Source of the DNA: Ephydatia muelleri
Lineage: Eukaryota; Porifera; Demospongiae; Spongillida; Spongillidae
Length of the DNA: 64,000 bases
Assembly: GCA_013339895.1 (NCBI GenBank)
Contig: JABACO010000003.1
Location: 1,725,860 to 1,789,859, forward strand
Direction: 5' to 3'
The notes beneath the pieces are model-generated. The model ran no database searches, was not told the DNA's origin, and saw only the letters and a list, made by a program, of their open reading frames with translations. This document shows positions 44,675 through 55,850 of this stretch, piece by piece. Within the stretch, counting starts at the first letter, position 1, and each line of letters starts with the position of its first letter. The position numbers were made by a program, and so were the translations under genes.

Positions 44675-47441
44675 ACGGGAAGATGTGATAGAACCTCTCA
44701 CTGCTGGGATCGTTCCACATCAAGTTGACAGTCCCTACAGCAACATGGTCATCTATGACTTGGCTGGACATCACCAATACTTCTCCAGCCACTCTGCATG
44801 TCTGGAGGCCATCTCTCTCGACAGTCCAGCCATCTTCCTTCTCCTTCAGGACCTACGGAAGGAATCTGATGTCATCTCTAAGGAGGTGTACTAAGTCTAC
44901 TGGTCTAGCATGATTGATGGTGTGTGTCACAAGTGTCCCCAGAAGTCATCAGTGATAGTAGTGGGCACACATGTTGACTTACTAACATCAGAGCAGCAGA
45001 CTATAAAATTGAGCCATTTAGGATCAATTGCTAGGAAGGCCATTAGCCATCAAACATTGGTTGATATTATAGCTGTAAACCTTACAAAGATATACAGTGG
45101 AGGTATGAATCTTGCTGTACAGAACAAACTGATAAAGATGTTTTAAGTATGTCCCCTCCAATTTCCATGGTGTGTCACCTGATGCTTGCCTTCTTGAAGG
45201 AGAAGCTACCTCCTGATATGCATGCCATATCCCTATATGATCTTCTTCTACGTCTGGAGGCTGATCAGGATAGAGCTATTAATCCTGATATCACTGCTGT
45301 TGTCCCTCTTCTAAAAACCCTGTCAGAAAAGGGTTTAATTGTCTTCATTCCAAATGAAGATCCCCATTGTAGCTGGGTTGTCCTTCGCAAAGAGAGCATC
45401 TTGAAGGTAGTCAATGGAGCTTTGTTTGCAGATCAATCTCTTAAGGAATACGCTCATCTAGCTAGCAATACTGGAATAATACCCACAGCAAATATTAAGA
45501 GTGCATTTCCTAAATACAATGTTGGTATGATAACTCAGTTTATGATTCATTTTGAGATAGGTCAAGCAGTAGACCTGTCTCAAACTATTACAAATATGGC
45601 ACCTGAAGACTCAACCAGCTCAGACCTCCTCTACATCCCAGCACTAATCAGCATTGATAGGCCAAATAGTGCCACAGTTCCCAATAATAGTTTCCGTTGG
45701 TCTGAGACTGTCAAGTTTATTGATCATTCTTCACCCCACGCTTTCATCACATCCTTCTTTACAGGCTGCCCGTTCAGTTTGCACTACCAGCTGCACAAAC
45801 CACATCCCTCCAATCCCACCCTTTCAACCGTCGCTGTGATGTGTGGTGCAGGGGCTTAATGTGGCTTAGTGAGACAGGGGTGACCACAATGGTTGAGATG
45901 AGTGAGTCATTCCAATCCATCTCATTGACTTTGTCCTTTCCTAATAAGACAGACCCCAGGTACCTAGAGCTAGCACACTCAGTCCGTGAAGTCATTAAAA
46001 AGACCTGTCAGGAGTTTTGTCCCCATCTGGAGGTGTTAGAGGTGGTCTCCTGCCCTCCTGTAGACAGCTCAGATCCCTCTAATGATGCCAAGGGTAGAGC
46101 TGTCGTCATTAAAAGAGGCCCTTCTTGAAAAGCGTACACATGTTGTTGATATGAGTGGTAAGAAACTTGTTACCATAGCTGATTGGAAGGAGCCTCATCT
46201 TTCATACCTAGTGGGAGGTGAGCTATTACTACCCTTTGAGAATATTGTGCACCAATTATCTTCCCCTTTTTTACTATTGCAATTAATCCTACTTATGTTT
46301 TTTTTATTGGTTTGCATATTGATCTAGCAACGAGTTTTGTAAGTTTATGCGAACTGCAGAGTTGTTTTTTCATCATCCATCAAGGGCCTGATAATAGCAT
46401 TACCAAATTATCTGCTTGCTGTATTAAAATCTAAATGCAGACTGTCTTTAAATACTGTACCTTTGTCTTTAAAGTGTTCGAATCACCAGCCTTTGTCAAA
46501 AATGATTTTTCAAGTCATGGAAAAACAGTTGGAAGGTTAGTTTGCCATGTGTGGGTAATGGAAGTTATGTGTACTTGTGCATTATTGTGCAGGGAGACCC
46601 AATAGACACATGAACATTGTATTCAGTGGGCTAAGGCTTGATTGCAAGTTTACTTATTAACCATATAACCGATCATACATTTCAAAAACTGATTCAAGTG
46701 ATTTTTTTTTCGCAAGCTTAATTCATTAGTGATTTTAAAAATATTTATTTACTTTAAGTGCTACCCTAAACCTCCATTATAATAGAATTCCAACATGGTT
46801 AATCTGGAATAGGATTGCCTTGCATGTAATATGTTCTGACCCATGGCCACTTGCGAAATTTTTGTTGTGCAGCTCAAAGACTGCTTCTACACTCACACTA
46901 GATTTTCCAGTAGCTCCTATATATCATTACACCATCACAACCTTACCATCAGACCATGTATGTACGTTGCCCCCCCCCTCCTCCCCCAATGGTCTCTGCA
47001 TAGTTTGTTTTGTACAGACACTATCTGTAGTGGACAGCAGTTTTCATCAGTCTCGCCTCCTTAAAGTGACAAACCTTTTATGACATCATTTCTTGAACAC
47101 ATGTACAAACTACAATTCCTACGTGCCTTTAGCTGTGCCCTTTCACTGTTTGAACTATTTGTTGCCTTGTATCCCTCCCTCCAGAGACACCCACTTTGCT
47201 GAATTTATTATCCTTCTCCGAACGTGCAGTGAATATTGTTGAACAGATTGGAGTTAATTACCTCATGCTTGGAATGATTCTGCTGCAGGATGATAATGGA
47301 GTGGTTGTGAAAGCATTAGAGAAAGAACACCATTGGGTAGCTTTAGACATCAATACAGCCATATTACAGAAATGGCTTGACGGAAAGGGTATGAGACCTG
47401 TGACCTGGTCCACTCTGGTGACTGTATTACAAAACATTTGA
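44675..47441 (+). pseudogene. Roc-COR GTPase with C-terminal Death domain, broken
   Basis: After a TTTAG acceptor at 44674 the frame reads a Roc domain from its switch region: YDLAGHHQYFSSHS (G3) and VIVVGTHVDLL (G4). COR sequence follows (45149-46217: LLLRLEADQDRAINPD, LLKTLSEKGLIVFIP, WVVLRKESILKVVNGALFA, then WLSETGVTTMVEM), ending at a GTGAGC donor. After an intron, exon 47185-47441 encodes a Death domain (NYLMLGMILL...ILQKWLDGKG...WSTLVTVL). A TAA lies in frame at 44892-44894, with frameshifts near 45146, 45740 and 46090. The P-loop exon was not found upstream. Sponges have many such Roc-COR/Death genes. This copy is a relic, though the Death exon itself is open. Confidence 0.75.
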
Positions 47442-47781
47442 ACATGCATGGAATAGAACATGAAATTGAACTTTGTATAACAGAATTGTAGCATCATTTA
47501 TTTGTGTTTATGCCCATACTTTATAAGAGTTTAATGGTTTGCAAGATTGTATGTAAACCTTAAAGATGATTTGGTATTAATTGTGACAATGCATTCTCTT
47601 TCTCAGTGTACATTATTTTTGGCTTCATCTGAATCAATTTCTGCTTATAAAACTGTAATTTCAGAACTGAAATAAAATGGGTGCATACTGGCTTTTAACT
47701 GTGAAGTTGGTTTCACTGTCTCAGTAATATGTTACTGATTTTGTCACTATATACAATTATGTATAAGATTGGGTTTGCTAA
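47442..47781. other. 3' flank of the Roc-COR-Death relic
   Basis: AT-rich, with an AATAAA near 47671 that could have been a polyadenylation signal. LTR element 2 is inserted at its end. Confidence 0.4.
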
Positions 47782-47897
47782 TGTAATGAGTCTACACACA
47801 CTCGTAATATTAGTACACACCACAAAATCCAATGAATCACGAGACATGCGCCTCATACAGATATATTTAATAGTCACGTGATAATAACCACACTACA
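47782..47897 (-). repeat. 3' LTR of LTR element 2
   Basis: 116 bp, TG...CA ends, identical to the LTRs of element 1. Confidence 0.95.
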
Positions 47898-47910
47898 CCT
47901 CCCCTCCTAG
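47898..47910 (-). other. Polypurine tract of LTR element 2
   Basis: Minus-strand TAGGAGGGGAGG directly before the 3' LTR. Confidence 0.8.
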
Positions 47911-50900
47911 AATCGAAGTGGAGGTCTGATAACTGTTCCAGTTCTAGTGCGTGTCATGATAGGGCTCCTGGGTGGTGCCTGTGGTACAGGTTCTGTCTCG
48001 TCAGGTTCAGAAGGCTGGTCCTCAGTTGAGGCCTCCTCAGCATCCTCGAGTGAAGGGATTTCTGTGAGGTGAGATCTGTTCCTTCTCAACTGACCTGCAG
48101 GGGTTTGCACTAAATATGATCTCGGTGTGGAGGCGGGTGCTGTGACAGTGCCTGGTATCTTGTCCCCATCTTTTGATACCCATACCTCTGTACCATCCTC
48201 CAATGGTGTTTTTGAACGTGTCTGGTGCCGCTGGTCGTAATAGATTTTCTGCTTCTCTTTCAGACACCTGTTTTTCACCTTGAACTCCTTTAGGTAGGGC
48301 CATCCTGGAATAAGGACTGTGGTTGTCTGTGGGATTGTGCTTCGAAGTTTTCTCCCCATCAACAGTTCCGATGGAGAGAGATTACACCAAGGCATTGGGG
48401 TGGCATTGTAGCTCAGGACTGCTAAAAAGGGATCTTCGGATCGTCCAAGAAGCCGTTTAGCTGTTTGAACTGCACGTTCTGCCTCTCCGTTGCTTTGGGG
48501 ATAATGAGGACTGCTAGTCACATGCACGAACCCATACGCCTGGCTAAATTGTTTCATCTCATGTGACTGGTATTGTGGGCCATTATCACTTATCAATAAC
48601 TCTAGAATTCCATGTCTAGAAAATACAGCCTTCATAATGCTGATAATTGCTGATGTAGTTGTTGCTGTTAACTTGATTACTTCTAGGAATCTGGAGAAAT
48701 AATCTACCAAGACGATGTAGGAGTGTCCTTTGAACTCAAAAAGATCTGACCCGACCTTTTGCCAGGGATAGTCCGGAGGTTGGGATACAATCATGGGCTC
48801 TTTATGAGTAGTTGTGGTTCTAGCACAGATACGACAGTGTTTCACTAAGGACTCAATTTCTTTAGAAACACCAGGCCACCAAACAGACTGCTGCACCCTT
48901 AGTTTACATCTTTGAATTCCAAGGTGTCCACTATGAATTTTGTCAAGTGTTTCTCTACGGCAAGCCCTTGGAACAACGATGCGACTCCCAAATAGTAACA
49001 GATCATCTTGTATTGTCAACAATCCTCTGTGTACCCAGTACGGCTTGGTACCATCCGATATGCAGTGTTTCTCAGGCCAGCCAAACCGGCAATACTTCAT
49101 AATTTGTACACACTCTGGATCCGAGGCTTGAAACACACGATAGGTCTGCAGCTTGCCTTCTGTTGCTGGTAAGCATTTGGTCACATTTGACACAAACCCT
49201 TCTACCTCATCTTGAAGTGCATTCGAGTCAGCATCTGGTAATGTCGTTGGTGCACGTGAGAGAGTGTCAGCAGTATACAAGAGTTTCCCTGGAACGTGGA
49301 CAATGCTGTAGTCGAAACGCATCAGACGAAGCCGAAAACGAAGAACTCGAGGTGGGAGGTTGTCAAGATGTGTTGAACTCAAGAGTGGCACTAGGGGTTT
49401 ATGGTCCGTCTCAATGCAAAACCGTTTCCCAACTAAGTAATCTCTAAATCTTTCACATGCCCATGTGGTCGCAAGTGCTTCTTTCTCAATCTGTGCGTAT
49501 CTCACTTTGGTTGATGACATAGAACGAGAAGCAAACGCTACTGGCTTCCATGCATTGGCTTCCATCTGTAGAAGGACGGCTCCGAGACCATGCGAAGAGG
49601 CATCCGCTGACACTTTGGTCTCATTTGCAGGATTGTAAAACGCAAGTACAGCTGGTTTGGTCAATTCTGTTTTGATATTTGTAAACGATTCAACTTGGTC
49701 AGGTCCCCAACACCAGCACCGTTTTGTACTAAGTAGCTCTCGTAATGGTTGGCTCAACTCTGCCAGATTTGGTGTAAACTTCCCAAGTTGAGTCACCATT
49801 CCCATGAAACGTCTTAGATCAGAGATGTTTTTTGGTGGAGGCATATCTTTGATGGCTGCAATCTTCTCAGGATCAGGCGAAACACCAGAACTGTCAATAA
49901 CATGGCCCAGAAAGGTAATTGTACGTTTGGAGAACAAGCATTTCTCCTTGTTCAACGTTAGACCGGCAGATTGTATACGACTAAGTGTTGTAAGTAGCCT
50001 CTTGTCATGTTCTTCTTGGGATTTCCCAAACACCAGAGTATCATCCATCTGACAAACTATGCCGTCCAAGCCACTTAGTACCTTGTTCATGACCTTCTGA
50101 AAGTGTTCGGGGGCGCTTGCAATGCCGAATGGGAGTTTATTGAAGCAATACCGCCCAAATGGTGTAATGAACGTTGTTAGGAGTCGTGACTCCTCGCTCA
50201 GTGGTATTTGCCAAAATCCACTATTGGCATCAAGTTTGGAAACACCTGTGCTCCAGAGAGTGAAGCCAAAGTAACATCCACCTTTGGAAGAGGGTGAACT
50301 TCGCGCAGGACACACTCATTCAGTGGTCTGAGATCTACACAGATCCTTAGACTACCCGTTTTTTTTAGGCACAGCAACCATGGCAGCACACCATTCCGTA
50401 GGCACGTCGACTTGAGAGATAACACCAGAAGATTCCATTTTGGTAAGCTCCAACTTAACTTTCTCAAAATAGGGAATAGGGATGTTTCTGGCTGTGTAGA
50501 CGCAATGGGGAGTTGCATTTGGTTTCAACTTAATGTGATATGGGTCATCATAAATACCAAGACCACGGAAGAGGTTTGGGAACTGTCGGTAGATGTTTGT
50601 GCTATAGTCGTCAATACTGTTAATTCTGGACAGTAGTTGCAGGGACTGGATTGCAGGAAGCCCTAGCAGGTTCCCCTTCAGTCCTTTTATCACGTACACT
50701 GGTTGATGGCAAACACGACCAGAGTATTTGAGCTCCATTTGGAGAACTCCTAGAATATGTAGGGGTTCTGCGGAAGGTCCGTACAATGTTTTAGCGCATT
50801 TCCTCAGGAGTTGTGTTTTCCCCAAAGACTCATACGTTGTTTCTGAAATTGCTGTGACTTCTGGTCCAGTATCAATCTTGAATCTCAGAAGTTTGCCATG

Positions 50901-51782
50901 TGAGGCGACATCAACTGTCCACGTACTTGTTCCTTTATTACCCAGAGTCCCAAGGAATACTGGATCAGCTGATTGCACATCTTCTTCGAAGCCAGGGACT
51001 GATAGGGCCAGCACTTCTTTGGAGCGACAATGAGCACTGAAGTGCCCTTGTCTGCCACAAGAGTGGCAAGCTACACGTCTAGCAGGACAGTTTTCTCGAG
51101 TATGAGGACCACGACCACAGTTTCCGCACCTGGTTCTGCCTATATTGGGCAGATTCACTGTACTGTGTGTATTTGGGCCTCTTACTTGTTCTCTCCGCTG
51201 CTGTCCAACCACGTCTACATCAGTTGTTCCCGGTACTTTCAGGTCACTTCTTAATGACTGCTGTTGTTCTTTAACAGCTTCTTTCTGTCGTGCTGCCCTC
51301 TTTGCCTTTTCCAAGGTAAGTTCAGGATCTAGCTGCAGGCGTTCGGAGAGTGCACAGTCAAGTAGCCCCACCACCAGTCGGTCGCGTATCATTTCGTCCT
51401 TCATTGCCCCGTATTCACAATTCTCGGCGAGGCTGTAAAGGTCAGAGATGTACTGTTCTACAGACTCTCCGTCTCTTTGCGCCCGCCGGTTAAAGCGCGC
51501 TCTTTCAAAAATGATGTTCTTTCGAACTTTGAAAAAGTCGTTAAATTTTTTTAACACGGCAACGTAACTTCCCCTTTCTTCAACTGTTGCGTTCATAGAA
51601 GAAAGAACATTCTCTGCCTCTTCCCCGAGGCAGTACAGGAGGGTGCAGACTTGCCTTTCCCCGGACTCCCCCGACAGTCCAGAAGCCACGCGAAACTGCT
51701 CAAAACGACGTCTCCATTTCTCCCACTCGTCCGGGGTCTTGAAATCAAACGGCTCAGGCGGTTCTAGGCGAATGTTAGCCAT
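47907..51782 (-). pseudogene. gag-pol polyprotein of LTR element 2, frame disrupted
   Basis: Same 3876-bp span and domain order as copy 1, starting at 51782. It differs by about ten substitutions in the readable parts and keeps Asp in the CVDLRPLN block of RT. An eighth T in the poly-T run near 50360 and a missing A near 50241 shift about 115 bp out of frame within the RT, just before KLDANSGFW. These lesions are at different sites from those of copy 1. The downstream frame (50315 to 47907, RT palm through integrase) is otherwise uninterrupted. Confidence 0.9.
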
Positions 51783-51785
51783 CTC

Positions 51786-51803
51786 TGTCCGCCGCTGCCA
51801 CCA
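51786..51803 (-). other. Primer-binding site of LTR element 2
   Basis: Minus-strand TGGTGGCAGCGGCGGACA adjoining the 5' LTR, as in copy 1. Confidence 0.7.
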
Positions 51804-51919
51804 TGTAATGAGTCTACACACACTCGTAATATTAGTACACACCACAAAATCCAATGAATCGCGAGACATGCGCCTCATACAGATATATTTAATAGTCACG
51901 TGATAATAACCACACTACA
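51804..51919 (-). repeat. 5' LTR of LTR element 2
   Basis: 116 bp; one substitution relative to the other three LTRs in the window. Confidence 0.95.
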
Positions 51920-52412
51920 GCTAAAAGCAAGGACAGTTGTGGGTTTTGATAGGAAGCCACAATGAGCAGTGCTAAAATTTCGCGCTGTGTTGATTTCAAA
52001 TGTGACTCCAATGCGATCTCACAGGGGAAGGGACGCAGGTGGCAAGTGAAAAAAGTGAGTCTCATACTTTTCTATACGTATCACCACCCACCACAAACTA
52101 TAAATGTTTCAAGTGAGTGGTAATGGGGTGTGAGCAGGTTAATAATTCAAGCACTTTATACCTTTGTATCATGTCAGTGCGAAACAATATCACGAACAAT
52201 TCATACTATTCAAAATGTGAAACAGCACTACTGTTCATAGATCACGTTGAAGTACGGTTATTTGGTAGCACCATTGAAGATGTTACCTGTAGAAAATGAC
52301 ATCATTGATTACTAAAGTCACGGGAATGCTAAGATGACCAGAGATAGGGATCAACAGGTTAAATATCACAAGTTAGGAAAATTAGCACATTAGTGTAATG
52401 TTGATGGTTTAC
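51920..52412. other. No clear gene; one weak exon candidate
   Basis: An ATG at 51962 opens about 29 codons (MSSAKISRCVDFKCDSNA...) ending before a GTGAGT donor near 52050. It could be a first exon on the plus strand, but nothing downstream supports it. Confidence 0.2.
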
Positions 52413-52499
52413 CTTCTTGGTAAGCCTTCATTTGGTTTACCAAGTCATCATATTTTCTATCTGCTTTGGCCAACACATCTAGAAAGATATGAAAGTTCT
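52413..52499 (-). CDS. Putative 29-codon exon, adaptor-like
   Basis: Between an ACACAG acceptor and a GTAAAC donor the minus strand reads ENFHIFLDVLAKADRKYDDL followed by VNQMKAYQEG. The helical, charged pattern resembles the last helices of a CARD/Death-fold domain (weak). It is phase 1 at both ends. It lies downstream of the Death-domain exons at 53048-53761 on the same strand and could belong to that gene. Confidence 0.35.
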
Positions 52500-53047
52500 C
52501 TGTGTGGTTTATTACACATACCATTAGACAGTATGTACCAACATACCAAACTGGTCCCCAGACACATCTAATAAATCATTTCCTTGGGCACCTGCTACTC
52601 TCTCTCTCCACTTTGTCTCCAGTCACTTCTCACATCTCCAATTGGAGCACCATTGCTACCACCTGCAGTGATGAATGTGTTCAGAACATCCACCCCATTA
52701 TCACAGGGGAAACATCAATAATGGCCATAGAGCGGCTATGAACTAAAAGTTAATGCCTGTTTCGGAGAGATAGGCATCTGTGTGCATTAAGTCATGAGTT
52801 CAACCCTATCCATGCCAATACGGAAGGTGCATTTGTTACCAAACCGATAAGTCCCTTACTTGCCAGTCAAGACACAACTGGGTCATTGCTTCTATCCATC
52901 TTCAGAACATCAATGAAGTTTGGAAGCTCCTTGGGTTGACACCAACTTGCTGTTGTACAGCTGCTATCAAAACTCTGTTCTTCTCCTTTGCAGTACGACA
53001 AATGCCTCCACCACCACCACCTAGGCAGCCAGGTTAGGAGCAATTAG
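52500..53047. other. No gene seen
   Basis: Intron-like DNA between the Death-domain exons and the 52413 exon. ORFs here have no recognised domain. Confidence 0.4.
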
Positions 53048-53761
53048 TTAACTGTAAAGATCACATGGCCACACAACACAGTTCTCTTTTTCCAAATCAT
53101 TGGCCAGTCTTTCCTTCCCTGATTTTCGAATAGCTGCTACCAATGCGCTAAGAGTAGGGAGAGGGTGATTGGGTGGTGCCTAGTCCAACCATTTTCTCAG
53201 CATGGCTGCATAATAGCTTTCATCGCCATGGTAACCTGTCTCTCGAACGAGAGCATCCAGCTTGTCAGTTTTAAAACCTTGCTGCATTCCAATGGCCCTC
53301 CATTGGCCAGAAGCCTTTCTTGTCATTTGGAACAGCTGGGTACAGTGATCTTCCCCTAGTACCTGGAATGGAGGGGGTGGAGCATTATTTGTGGTGTGTG
53401 GAGCCCATGATTGAGGGGGTGGAGCTGCAGCTGAAGGTGAGAGGGTTGGAGGTGGGGTGAAAAACACGCCATTGACCAGTACTGACTGTACATGGGGTGT
53501 GAATCACACCATAGACAGAGAAGCCACACACACACACACCACACTTCTTGTCACTCACCCTCTTCCTTCCCAGCTCTCTCACTTCCTGGGCCTTCACATT
53601 TTGGGAAATGCATTCTAATGCAGCTGCTAATCTCTTCCTTGATGCTGAGGTGTCAGAGGTGACCCAGAACTCAACCATGGCTTGTCAACTTTCAACAACC
53701 ATCCCATGACAGTTATAGTGTATCTCACCCAACTTGGCTGGAGATAACATCAATGACCCTA
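53048..53761 (-). pseudogene. Tandem Death-domain exons, each with a stop
   Basis: Exon 1 (53559-53761, after a TATATAG acceptor, ending at a GTGAGT donor) reads LSPAKLGEIHYN, a TGA, then QAMVEFWVTSDTSASRKRLAAAL, the second half of a Death-type domain. Exon 2 (53048-53485) starts with a Pro-rich linker (FFTPPPTLSPSAAAPPP) and continues into QWRAIGMQQGFKTDKL, then YYAAMLRKWLD, a TAG, then APPNHPLPTLSALVAAIRKS. The TGA and TAG fall where the family usually has Trp (from memory). Such exons belong to intracellular adaptor or receptor proteins in sponges. As written neither domain is complete. Confidence 0.6.
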
Positions 53762-53847
53762 TATATATAAGTGTTTGAAGCTGGGCTGGGTGTATACAGA
53801 ATACCCAAACTATCTTTATATGTACATATGTACATTTGCAAATGTAT

Positions 53848-54585
53848 ATGTATATACAGAGCACCATGCACTAATTAACCATGCAAGCTTGAAATTGAGG
53901 CAGCAACTTTTCCATAACACACACACACATACACACACACATATACACACACATACACACACACACACACACACATGCAGCACACATACCACGGCCGGAT
54001 TGAAGCTGGGTACTATACATGTACATGTGCGTAACCATGCTTTTTGTGTTACATGTAGCTATAGTGTTGTGTGTGAGATATGGGAGTGTTGTGGTATAAG
54101 AGAGGAGAGGCTGTTGAGAAGAGAAGGGGGGGGGGGGGGGGGCGGTGCTGTTTGAGAGCCATAGTATTGGGTAGTGGAAAGTTGGTGGAATGCTCATACA
54201 GTGCATAATAATTAATTATTATGCACTGTATGAGCATTCCACCAACTTTCCACTACCCAATACTATGGCTCTCAAACAGCACCGCCCCCCCCCCCCCCCT
54301 TCTCTTCTCAACAGCCTCTCCTCTCTTATACCACAACACTCCCATATCTCACACACAACACTATAGCTACATGTAACACAAAAAGCATGGTTACGCACAT
54401 GTACATGTATAGTACCCAGCTTCAATCCGGCCGTGGTATGTGTGCTGCATGTGTGTGTGTGTTTGTGTGTGTGTGTGTATGTTTGTGTATATGTGTGTGT
54501 GTATGTGTGTGTGTGTTATGGAAAAGTTGCTGCCTCAATTTCAAGCTTGCATGGTTAATTAGTGCATGGTGCTCTGTATATACAT
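53848..54585. repeat. Near-perfect palindrome with no spacer, about 740 bp
   Basis: The left arm 53848-54213 and right arm 54214-54585 are reverse complements apart from small differences in the CA/TG arrays. The centre is GTGCATAATAATT/AATTATTATGCAC. Each arm carries a homopolymer tract (G near 54126-54143, C near 54284-54300), a CA or TG microsatellite and unique DNA. ORFs in it come in mirrored pairs and are not genes. Confidence 0.9.
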
Positions 54586-55309
54586 ATTGTCCCTCTTCAT
54601 CATCGTTATGTTTTAATTTGCTCCTGTGTATTATAAAAATATAATGTCAAAATCAAAATCTGATTGCACAGAAATGTTATGCTATGATTGGGCACTACAA
54701 TGTAAAATATAACAATAGTCAACTGACTTTAATAGTTTAGATAAATGGTCCCTCTCCAAAGAACAATGATTTCTCCCTGCCCACTTGGTGGATTGAAACG
54801 AAATTCGCTGCATAAATAGAGCTTGATAATATCAATAGATCGGCCAAGTCGGTTTATAAACCCGGGAAAAAGGTAAGGCATTGTCAATGTTTGAGGTGCC
54901 ATTTAAGTCACTCCAAGGTTAGAAAAACATTTTCTAATACGCGATTAATATGCAGGCATACAACTGAACCATGGTCAAAACCATGGATACTATAGTATGA
55001 TTATAATAGTATCAATGGAATAACAACGCGCGCGCAAACGATAATTGGGATCATATCCTCGACCTAACGCACGTTTGTTTAAGTGTTCCATTTTTTTTTT
55101 GATGTTGCTTCCTGCGTACTGAGAATCAGATCTGTCATGGAGTTGTAAGGCGCTGAATTTTGAATTTAGCCATGTATACATTTTATATTTCTATTACACG
55201 TACTCGAATTTTAATAATGTATGCGCTAGGTCCCTTTTCGCGGAAACGATCCAATTAGTGAATTTGCACTTTCCACAAACCACCCTTGCTTAACTGTTCT
55301 TTTACTGTT
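54586..55309. other. No gene seen
   Basis: AT-rich, with a TTTTCGCGGAAACGATCC stretch near 55236 related to the hairpin-MITE ends. Confidence 0.5.
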
Positions 55310-55850
55310 GTCACTGGAACCATGCAGCACTTTATTTAGGGTCAGTGCCACGTGCCGCTACAGAGCTTGACCCAAACTAAATACAGTAGCACGAATGGTA
55401 GTTACGTAAGGTTGCTATCGATTGTCAAATCAATTGATCGCATATTCGTATGCGTTAGTCTCGTACCCAGACTCACCATGACGTAAGTGTTTATCGCTTG
55501 CAGTATAAACACTACGACAGGTGGCCGTAGTGTTTATACTGTTAGCGATAAACGCTTACATCGTGGTGGGTCTACTAGTAGCGTACCGCTTTCTATTCTA
55601 CAAAGTGCGACATAACAAAGGCAACATAAAGACAAGCTCAAGTGTATAGTGCATAGAACTCCAGTAGTGAGGGACTCCGCTTCCATATCGATCTCAGCGA
55701 CGATGGCGAAAAGAGGGCTGATCTATACTATACAACTGATATCCATCGCCGATCAATATCGTTTTCAGTCGGCAACCAATTCAATCATGATAACTACTAG
55801 AAATATAAGGAGCTGTTTTTCGGAACGAAGCTACAGTTCATACAATAGCT
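55310..55850. repeat. Dispersed repeat R4, copy 2, with nested MITE
   Basis: Reverse complement of 12655-12960 at both ends (55310-55430 and 55645-55850), with a hairpin MITE and extra DNA between. Confidence 0.7.
55457..55590. mobile_element. Hairpin MITE with AGTCTCGTACCCAG end
   Basis: Arms of about 48 bp (CAGACTCACC...AACACTACG and CGTAGTGTTT...GGTGGGTCT) flank the 9-base loop ACAGGTGGC. The terminal motif is shared with 18713, 36764 and 40437. The remaining orphan end near 56057-56080 may mark a larger composite. Confidence 0.65.

Larger units (their letters stand above)
47782..51919 (-). mobile_element. Ty3/gypsy LTR retrotransposon, copy 2
   Basis: 4138-bp element with the same structure as copy 1 and nearly identical in sequence. 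GCTAA at 47777-47781 and 51920-51924 is a perfect 5-bp target duplication. The LTRs differ by one base (CAC versus CGC in the GAATC-CGAGACATG region). Flanks are unrelated to those of copy 1, so it is an independent insertion. Confidence 0.95.

Noticed and set aside
53775-54425. Mirrored ORFs on both strands
   Set aside because: They come from the palindrome and its CA/TG array; each has a reverse copy in the other arm.
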